A DNA stretch of 12,152 nt from Bacteroidales bacterium Bact_16 (GTDB taxonomy: Bacteria; Bacteroidota; Bacteroidia; Bacteroidales; UBA932), in contig LUZH01000219.1 in assembly GCA_001602885.1 (NCBI GenBank), positions 1 through 12,152 of the forward strand. Reading direction: 5' to 3'. This document shows, one piece after another, positions 6,429 to 12,152 of the stretch. The notes under the pieces are model-generated. The model made no database searches. It had not been told where the DNA came from and saw only the letters and a program-made list of their open reading frames with translations. Numbering within the stretch: position 1 is the stretch's first letter; each line of letters opens with the position of its first letter. The position numbers were made by a program, and so were the translations under genes.

Positions 6429-7586
6429 ATGAAGAGAATAGCATTGATCCTCCTGGCGCTCGGCTTCGCAGCCGGCGCCTTCGCGCAGGAAGACATCTCC
6501 CGCGCAATGTCCAAATACGCCAACAACCAGTTCAGCGAAGATGACCAGTACACGGTGGCGGAGCCGTATCAGACGGTGACCGTGTCGCAGCCCCGCTCCA
6601 AGCGGGTCAAGAACATCATCGTGATGATCGGCGACGGCATGGGCCTGGAGCAGGTCAGCTGCGGCTGGGTGCTCAACGGAGGCCACCTCAACCTGGACAA
6701 TTTCATCTACACGGGCCTCTCCCGCACCTACGCCACGGACCGTCTGGTGACGGACTCCTGCGCAGGCGGCTCCGCCCTCGCCACGGGCGTCAAGACCCGC
6801 TACCACTATATGGGCGTGGACCCGGACGGCAACCCCGTCAAGTCCGCCCTGCACCGCGCCCAGGAGAAGGGCATGAAGACCGGCGTGGCCGTGACCTGCC
6901 GCATCAATGATGCGACGCCGCTCGACTTCGTGGGCCATTCCCTCGACCGCGACGACGAAGAAGTCAACGCCGCCCAGTACGTGGACAGCAACGTGGACTT
7001 CCTGACCGGCGGCGGCATCCGCTTCTGGCAGAACCGCGCCGACGGCCGCGACCTGGTCCAGGAGATGAAGGACAAGGGCTATACTTTCGTGGACAACCGC
7101 GAGGACCTCAACAAGGTGCAGGACGGCCGCGTGCTCGGCCTCTTCGCCCCGCTCGAGATGGAGCCGTCGCTGGACCGCGGGCCGGTGCTCGAGGACTGCG
7201 CGATGAAGGCCATCGAGCTGCTGGACAACCGGAAGGGCTTCTTCCTGATGATCGAAGGCTCCAGCATCGACGACTGGTGCCACAAGAAGAAGGTGGGCTA
7301 CATGGCCGAGGAGCTGTTCGACTTCGACCGCACCATCGGCAAGGTGCTCGAGTGGGCCGAGAAAGACGGCCACACCCTGGTCGTCGTGACCGCCGACCAT
7401 GCCACCGGAGGACTCACCCTGCTTGACGGCAACCTCGAGGAACGCAACGTCAAGGTCAACTTCTCCACCAAGGGCCACAACGGCATTCTCGTGCCGGTTT
7501 ACGCCTATGGGCCGGGGGCCGAAAGGTTCGTGGGCATCCACGAAAACGCCGAAATCGGCCAGATCATCCGCGCTCTTCTGAAATAG
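6429..7586 (+). CDS. Secreted alkaline phosphatase
   Basis: A 385-residue metal-dependent phosphomonoesterase of the alkaline phosphatase (PhoA-type) family. The Sec signal peptide MKRIALILLALGFAAGAFAQ is probably cut after AFA, placing the enzyme in the periplasm. All key residues align with E. coli PhoA: metal-binding D69 in MIGDGMG; nucleophile S110 preceded by D109 in TDSCAGG; D161 and T163 in NDATP; phosphate-binding R174, thirteen residues after D161 as in PhoA; E276, D281 and H285 in EGSSIDDWCH with PhoA spacing; D323-H324 in TADHATGG; and H350 in GHNG. It should therefore be active. At 385 residues it is somewhat shorter than PhoA. It begins 3 bp after the GH2 stop, so it is co-transcribed with glycosidases and not visibly tied to a phosphate-starvation regulon. 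This suggests a role in removing phosphate from a glycan (inference); general phosphate scavenging is the alternative. Confidence 0.92.
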   Translation: MKRIALILLALGFAAGAFAQEDISRAMSKYANNQFSEDDQYTVAEPYQTVTVSQPRSKRVKNIIVMIGDGMGLEQVSCGWVLNGGHLNLDNFIYTGLSRTYATDRLVTDSCAGGSALATGVKTRYHYMGVDPDGNPVKSALHRAQEKGMKTGVAVTCRINDATPLDFVGHSLDRDDEEVNAAQYVDSNVDFLTGGGIRFWQNRADGRDLVQEMKDKGYTFVDNREDLNKVQDGRVLGLFAPLEMEPSLDRGPVLEDCAMKAIELLDNRKGFFLMIEGSSIDDWCHKKKVGYMAEELFDFDRTIGKVLEWAEKDGHTLVVVTADHATGGLTLLDGNLEERNVKVNFSTKGHNGILVPVYAYGPGAERFVGIHENAEIGQIIRALLK

Positions 7587-7597
7587 TATTTTCCCAT

Positions 7598-7624
7598 ACG
7601 CAAATTGCGCGTAGGAATACGCGA
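7598..7624. promoter_or_regulatory. Operator-like 27-bp element, copy 2 (upstream of susC-like gene)
   Basis: The element is ACGCAAATTGCG, six variable bases, then AATACGCGA: the same outer blocks and spacing as at 2998-3024. ACGC recurs 21 bp apart (7598 and 7619). In this copy the right part also forms a perfect 6-bp inverted repeat, CGCGTA-GGAA-TACGCG (7608-7623). It starts 12 bp after the phosphatase stop codon and ends 29 bp before the TACTTTTG box, exactly the distance seen at copy 1. Confidence 0.75.
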
Positions 7625-7653
7625 TTCTTACTCTCTCCAGAGTGAGAATAAGA

Positions 7654-7661
7654 TACTTTTG
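7654..7661 (+). promoter_or_regulatory. -7 box of a probable activator-dependent susC promoter
   Basis: TACTTTTG fits the Bacteroidota -7 consensus TAnnTTTG exactly. At the expected -33 position (about 7632-7635) the sequence is TCTC instead of TTTG, so the core promoter is incomplete and probably needs an activator bound at 7598-7624. The start site should be near 7667, giving a leader of about 40 nt that is A/C-rich and without a Shine-Dalgarno sequence. A small inverted repeat, ACTCT-CTCC-AGAGT (7630-7643), lies in the -33 region. Confidence 0.65.
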
Positions 7662-7707
7662 TACCCGCAACCACACACAACTCACTTAATTTATTCAAAA
7701 TAACCTT

Positions 7708-10700
7708 ATGAAAGCCAAACTTTTATTCCTGTCCCTGCTGTCCGGGTTCGCCGCATTGAGCGTCAATGCACAGACCCTGACGGTCAAGGGAAAGATCACC
7801 GACGGTTCCAACGGCGACCCTGTCCCGTTCGCTTCCGTCGTCGTCAAGGGTACGGGCGCCTGGACGGCATCCGACGCTGAAGGCCACTATACGGTTGAAG
7901 CTCCCGCCAACGGGACGCTCTCCGTGGAGAGCCTCGGCTATATCTCGGCAGAAATCGCCGTGGCCGGCCAGTCCGCCCTGGATATCGTCCTCTATCCCGA
8001 CCACGACATGCTCTCCGACGCTGTCGTCATCGGTTACGGTGTCCAGCAGAAGAAACTCCTCACCGGATCCACGGTCCAGGTGAAGGGAAATGACCTGACC
8101 AAACTCAGCACGACTTCCGTCCTCAGCGCTCTCCAGAGCCAGAGCCCGGGCGTCACCATCACCCAGAGCTCCGGCCAGCCGGGCGAGGGTTTCAAGGTCA
8201 ACATCCGCGGTATGGGCACCATCGGCGATTCCGACCCGCTCTACGTCATTGACGGCGTGGTCGGCGGCAGCCTCAGCGCCCTCAACCCGGCTGACATCGA
8301 GTCCATCGACGTGCTCAAGGACGCCGCCTCTGCCGCCATCTACGGTGCGCGCGCCGCCAACGGCGTCGTGCTCGTGACCACGAAGCAGGGCAAGGAAGGC
8401 CGCGCCGTCCTGTCCTACGACGCATACTACGGCCAGCAGTACATCGCCAAGATGCCGAACCTGACCAACGCACAGGAGTACATCGCCGCCCTCGACCTGA
8501 TGTACAAGAACGAAGGCATCGCCCTCACCGACTGGGCCGCCGTCCTTCCCGCCAATCTCTACCAGAGCATCCAGAACGGCACCTGGAAGGGTACCAACTG
8601 GATGGAAGAGGCCTACAACAGGGGCGCGATGACGACCAACCACGCCATCAACCTCTCCGGCGGCACCGCCGACCACCGGTACTCCATCGGTCTGTCCTAC
8701 ACCGGCCAGGAGGGTCTGATCGGCTACAACAAGATCAGACCGGCCCACGCCGACTTCAACCGCTACACGTTCCGTGTCAACACCGACAACGTGGTGATCA
8801 AGAGCGGTGACCTCAACATCCTGCGCATCGGCGAGACGATGAACTTCAACCACAGCACCAACAGCGGTATCGCCAACGACGTGGACATCTACTGGAACTC
8901 CGTCCACAACATCCTGCGCACCACGCCGCTCCTCCCTGCCTACAAGTATGACGAGAACGGCAACATCGCCGGTTTCTACGACCAGGCCGCCCGTTCCGCC
9001 GAAGGCTGGAACTTCGACACAAGCACCAGCTCCGCCAACCCGCTGGCCTATGACTACTACACGTCCCGCGGTCTCCAGCAGAGCTCCAGCTTCACCTTCC
9101 AGGCCAGCGCCTTCGCCGAGCTGCAGCCGATCAAGAACCTCAAGTTCAAGACCCAGTTCGGCTATGTGATGAGCTCCAGCTCCTCCCGCTCCTACAACAT
9201 GATCTACGACATCAACCCGAAGGCGAACAACGACTTCGACTCCGTGAGCCAGAGCATGAGCTACAACCAGCGCATCACCTGGGAGAACACCGTGTCCTAC
9301 AACTTCTCCATCAAGGACCTGCACAACTTCGACTTCGTCGCCGGCCAGTCCATCGAGAAATGGGGCATGGGCGTGAGCGTCGGCGGCAAGGGCACCAACT
9401 CCATCTTCCCCAACGACTGGGACCGTGCCTATCTGTCCAACACGAAACCGAAGGAGCTGAGCCAGGTGTCCGTCTCCGGTTCTCCCCGCAGCCAGGGCGC
9501 CCTCGCCTCGTTCTTCGGCCGTGTGAACTACAACTACGACAACAAGTACCTGTTCTCCGCCACGGTCCGCGCCGACGGTTCCTCCAACTTCGCCCGCGGT
9601 CACCGCTGGGGTATCTTCCCGTCCGCTTCCGCCGGCTGGGTGATCTCCTCCGAGCCGTGGATGGCCCAGACCAAGGACTGGCTCAGCTTCCTGAAGGTCC
9701 GCGCCAGCTGGGGCCAGAACGGTAACGCCAGCATCTCCAACTTCCAGTACCTCTCCACCATCGTACTGGACACGGACGCTTCCTACGCTTTCGACTCCGA
9801 GGATTCCTTCGCCACCGGCGCCGTCGGTGACGTGCTCGCCAACCCGGCGGTCAGCTGGGAGACTTCCCAGCAGCTCGACCTCGGCCTCGACGCCCGCTTC
9901 TTCGACTCCCGCCTCGGCGTCTCGATTGACGGCTACATCAAGGACACCCGCGACTGGCTCGTCCGCGCCCCGATCGCTTCCGTGTACGGTCTGAATCCTC
10001 CTTACATCAACGGTGGCGACATCCGCAACTCCGGTATCGAAGTTGCCGTCGACTGGAGCAAGAACACCGGTGACTTCACCTACGGCATCAACGTGAACGG
10101 TGCCTACAACAAGAACATCGTCACCCGCATCGCCAACGCCGAGGGTATCATCCACGGCGCCGAGGATGTCCTCTCCGAGGGCACCGTCGAGATGTACCGC
10201 GCCCAGGTCGGCTATCCGATCGGCTACTTCTACGGCTACAAGACCGCCGGTGTCTTCCAGAACCAGGCCCAGGTGGACGCCACCGCGGCCAAGTATGAGG
10301 ACTCCAAGCCCGGCGACCTGATCTTCGTCGACGTGAACGGCGACGGCGTCATCTCCGCCGAGGACCGCACCATGATCGGTGACCCGAACCCGCACTTCAC
10401 CACCGGTCTCAACTTCTGGATGGCCTACAAGGGCTTCGACTTCAGCATCGCCGGCTACGGCGCCTTCGGGCAGCAGATCGCCAAGAGCTACCGCTCCTTC
10501 GCCGACAGCCAGCGCGACAACTTCACCACCGACGTCTTCCAGACCTGGCAGGGTGAGGGCACGTCCAACCGTCTCCCGATCCTGACCTACGGCAGCAACC
10601 GCAACTGGCAGAACATCTCCGACATCTATGTCGAGAACGGCGACTACTTCAAGGTCTCCAACGTCACCCTCGGCTACGATTTCCGCCGCCTGGTGAACAT

Positions 10701-10881
10701 GAAGCACATCAGCAAGTGCCGTCTCTACTTCACCGCCCAGAACCTGCTGACCATCACCGGCTACTCCGGCATGGATCCTGAAATCGGCAAGGGCACCGAA
10801 GACGACTGGGTGTCCGGTATCGACGTGGGCTTCTATCCGTCCGCAAGAACCTTCCTCATCGGTGTTAACATTCAATTCTAG
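7708..10881 (+). CDS. SusC/RagA-family TonB-dependent outer-membrane transporter
   Basis: A complete 1057-residue outer-membrane barrel that imports oligosaccharides using energy passed on by TonB. The signal peptide ends at VNAQ (residues 19-22). A carboxypeptidase-regulatory-like beta-sandwich (about 23-95: VKGKITDGSNGDPVPFASV through DIVLYPD) comes first. The SusC signature DAVVIGYGVQQKK (104-116) and the plug domain follow (about 115-226), including NIRGMGTIGDSDPLYVIDG, IESIDVLKDAASAAIYGARA and GVVLVTTKQG. The remainder is the beta-barrel, with the SusC-typical acidic loop DVNGDGVISAED (875-886), which resembles a calcium-binding loop, and a terminal GVNIQF ending in aromatic Phe. The length is normal for the family. 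The SusD-like partner begins 6 bp downstream. The gene has its own promoter, but no terminator separates it from the upstream phosphatase, so read-through is also possible. Substrate cannot be read from the sequence. Confidence 0.97.
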   Translation: MKAKLLFLSLLSGFAALSVNAQTLTVKGKITDGSNGDPVPFASVVVKGTGAWTASDAEGHYTVEAPANGTLSVESLGYISAEIAVAGQSALDIVLYPDHDMLSDAVVIGYGVQQKKLLTGSTVQVKGNDLTKLSTTSVLSALQSQSPGVTITQSSGQPGEGFKVNIRGMGTIGDSDPLYVIDGVVGGSLSALNPADIESIDVLKDAASAAIYGARAANGVVLVTTKQGKEGRAVLSYDAYYGQQYIAKMPNLTNAQEYIAALDLMYKNEGIALTDWAAVLPANLYQSIQNGTWKGTNWMEEAYNRGAMTTNHAINLSGGTADHRYSIGLSYTGQEGLIGYNKIRPAHADFNRYTFRVNTDNVVIKSGDLNILRIGETMNFNHSTNSGIANDVDIYWNSVHNILRTTPLLPAYKYDENGNIAGFYDQAARSAEGWNFDTSTSSANPLAYDYYTSRGLQQSSSFTFQASAFAELQPIKNLKFKTQFGYVMSSSSSRSYNMIYDINPKANNDFDSVSQSMSYNQRITWENTVSYNFSIKDLHNFDFVAGQSIEKWGMGVSVGGKGTNSIFPNDWDRAYLSNTKPKELSQVSVSGSPRSQGALASFFGRVNYNYDNKYLFSATVRADGSSNFARGHRWGIFPSASAGWVISSEPWMAQTKDWLSFLKVRASWGQNGNASISNFQYLSTIVLDTDASYAFDSEDSFATGAVGDVLANPAVSWETSQQLDLGLDARFFDSRLGVSIDGYIKDTRDWLVRAPIASVYGLNPPYINGGDIRNSGIEVAVDWSKNTGDFTYGINVNGAYNKNIVTRIANAEGIIHGAEDVLSEGTVEMYRAQVGYPIGYFYGYKTAGVFQNQAQVDATAAKYEDSKPGDLIFVDVNGDGVISAEDRTMIGDPNPHFTTGLNFWMAYKGFDFSIAGYGAFGQQIAKSYRSFADSQRDNFTTDVFQTWQGEGTSNRLPILTYGSNRNWQNISDIYVENGDYFKVSNVTLGYDFRRLVNMKHISKCRLYFTAQNLLTITGYSGMDPEIGKGTEDDWVSGIDVGFYPSARTFLIGVNIQF

Positions 10882-10887
10882 CGTATC

Positions 10888-12152
10888 ATGAAAAAGACAA
10901 TTATACGATTCTTCGCCGCTGCATCGGCCCTGTTCACGCTGACGGCCTGCGAGAACTTCCTGGATACGGTCAGCTATACCGAGCGCAACACGAGCAACTT
11001 CCCCGCTTCCGAAGAGGACGCCATGCAGCTCGTGACCGGCATCTACGCCACGCTCAACCTCGACCTGCGCGACTACGCCGGCACCTGCTACATCATGCAG
11101 GCCAACCTCTGCTCCGACGACCAGTTCGGCGGCGGCGGTATGGACGACGCCGAGGCCCAGGCCTGGGACCACCTGATGTACAACGACATCGACGCCCAGG
11201 GCGATTTCTGGACCAACTGCTACAGCGGCATCGGCCGCGCCAACATGGCCATCGCCGCGCTTGACAAGGTCGAGAACGAGGACCTGCGCAACCAGCTCCT
11301 CGGCGAGGCCTACATCCTCCGCTCCTGGTTCTACTTCGAACTCGCCCAGATGTTCGAGATCATCCCGCTCGTGACCAGCGTGCCCGAAAGCGTCGAGGAC
11401 GCCGCCGAGTATCCGGCCCTGGCTTCCGTCGAGGAGATCTACGGCTTCATCGCCGCCAGCCTCAAGAAGGCCTGCGACATCATGCCGTCCACGCCTTACG
11501 GCGAGATCCTGACCGGCCGCGGCCACGTCAACCGCTGGGTGGCCGAAGGCCTACTCGCCCGCGTGTACCTCTTCTACACCGGCTTCTACGGTGACAAGGA
11601 AGGCAAGGCCATCACCACCCTCCCGCTGATGGACCTCGAGACCTATGAGATGACCTCCGAGACCGTCGGCAAGGACTATGTGGTCGCCAAGCTGGAGGAT
11701 TGCATCCAGAACTCCGGCTACTCCCTGGTGCCCGACTACCGTTGCCTGTGGACCTACAGCAACCTGGCCACCAAGCCTGACTATCCGTTCATGGCCGACT
11801 GCGAGGGAAGCTGGTATATGGACGCCCACAACCCCGAGCAGATGTTCCACATCAACGCCGCCAAGTCCAGCCACAAGTACAACTACCTCAACTACTACTG
11901 CGGTCTGCGTACTTTCGACAGCGGCGACTACACGGGCGTGTTCCCGATGAGCCGCGGCTATGGCTTCGGCACCGTCAACCCTGACCTCTGGAACACCTGG
12001 GACGCCTCCGACATCCGCCGCAAGGGCTGCATCTGGAGCGTCTGGGAAGAGGCCCCGGTCTTCGAGTCCTACCAGTTCGGCGCCGAGTCGCAGATGGAAG
12101 AGTCCGGCCTGTGGCAGAAGAAGCAGCAGTCTCCGGCCTGCTACCTCGACGG
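10888..12152 (+). CDS. SusD/RagB-family surface glycan-binding lipoprotein, 3' end cut by window edge
   Basis: The first 421 residues of the lipoprotein that forms the lid on the SusC-like barrel and captures glycan at the cell surface. The signal peptide MKKTIIRFFAAASALFTLTA is followed by C21, the lipidated residue (lipobox LTAC), and then ENFLD, the usual start of SusD proteins. The helical TPR-like core is recognisable from GIYATLNLDL (about 51-60) and the hallmark GEAYILRSWFYFELAQMF (139-156) followed by IIPLV. A second family segment, GRGHVNRWVAEGLLARVYLF, occurs before about residue 230. The frame is open at the right edge, and SusD proteins are commonly 500-600 residues, so roughly the last quarter is missing. 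The gene begins 6 bp after the SusC-like stop, consistent with the obligate SusCD pair. Aromatic residues in the 330-400 region could line a binding site, but this is not assignable from sequence alone. Confidence 0.95.
   Translation, partial: MKKTIIRFFAAASALFTLTACENFLDTVSYTERNTSNFPASEEDAMQLVTGIYATLNLDLRDYAGTCYIMQANLCSDDQFGGGGMDDAEAQAWDHLMYNDIDAQGDFWTNCYSGIGRANMAIAALDKVENEDLRNQLLGEAYILRSWFYFELAQMFEIIPLVTSVPESVEDAAEYPALASVEEIYGFIAASLKKACDIMPSTPYGEILTGRGHVNRWVAEGLLARVYLFYTGFYGDKEGKAITTLPLMDLETYEMTSETVGKDYVVAKLEDCIQNSGYSLVPDYRCLWTYSNLATKPDYPFMADCEGSWYMDAHNPEQMFHINAAKSSHKYNYLNYYCGLRTFDSGDYTGVFPMSRGYGFGTVNPDLWNTWDASDIRRKGCIWSVWEEAPVFESYQFGAESQMEESGLWQKKQQSPACYLD

Noticed and set aside
7587..7624. 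Possible rho-independent terminator after the phosphatase (inverted repeats around 7598-7623)
   Set aside because: No T-run follows the stem, and the same sequence occurs in the divergent region at the same distance from a promoter, which fits an operator better.
2949..7685. A 1578-codon open frame on the minus strand across the kinase, GH2 and phosphatase genes
   Set aside because: It is antisense to three well-supported genes and arises because high GC at third codon positions removes stop codons. Its translation is low-complexity (rich in V, A, G, D, H) with no recognisable domain.
7723..11526. A 1267-codon open frame on the minus strand opposite the SusC- and SusD-like genes
   Set aside because: Same cause: it is a shadow of GC-rich coding sequence, with no domains and no promoter.

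Overview
The window looks like part of a polysaccharide utilisation locus (PUL) from a high-GC member of the Bacteroidales (Bacteroidota). The evidence is the SusC/SusD pair, the XylR-type regulator, lipoprotein glycosidases, the absence of Shine-Dalgarno sequences, and promoters that fit the Bacteroidota TTTG / TAnnTTTG consensus. Coding DNA is very GC-rich at third codon positions, while the two real intergenic gaps are AT-rich. The exact genus cannot be told from the sequence; Rikenellaceae-like or other high-GC Bacteroidales are plausible.

Layout. Bases 1-2934 are read on the minus strand: a GH20 beta-N-acetylhexosaminidase lipoprotein, then, one base after its stop codon, a XylR-like regulator that runs off the left edge before its DNA-binding domain. 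A 146-bp divergent control region (2935-3080) follows. From 3081 to the right edge everything is on the plus strand: a ROK sugar kinase, a GH2 enzyme resembling exo-beta-D-glucosaminidases, and a secreted alkaline phosphatase, packed with 3-6 bp gaps. A 121-bp gap with its own promoter (7587-7707) comes next, then a complete SusC-like transporter and a SusD-like lipoprotein cut by the right edge. No RNA genes, insertion sequences, CRISPR arrays or long repeats were seen.

How the genes may work together (inference). SusC/SusD bind and import an oligosaccharide. Periplasmic GH20 and GH2 enzymes trim beta-linked N-acetylhexosamine and possibly glucosamine from its end. The phosphatase could remove phosphate groups that block transport or hydrolysis, and the ROK kinase would phosphorylate the released sugar in the cytoplasm. 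Together these point to an amino-sugar glycan, perhaps phosphorylated, but no endo-acting enzyme is visible and the substrate is not proven.

The most striking non-coding signal is a bipartite 27-bp element found in both intergenic regions (2998-3024 and 7598-7624). The two copies match at 22 of 27 positions and sit at exactly the same distance from the downstream -7 box. Each carries ACGC half-sites 21 bp apart, the spacing expected for an AraC-type DNA-binding domain such as the one XylR-family regulators carry at their C-terminus. A third, partial copy overlaps the likely GH20 transcription start. I propose these as the operators of the adjacent XylR-like regulator, tying both arms of the locus into one regulon.
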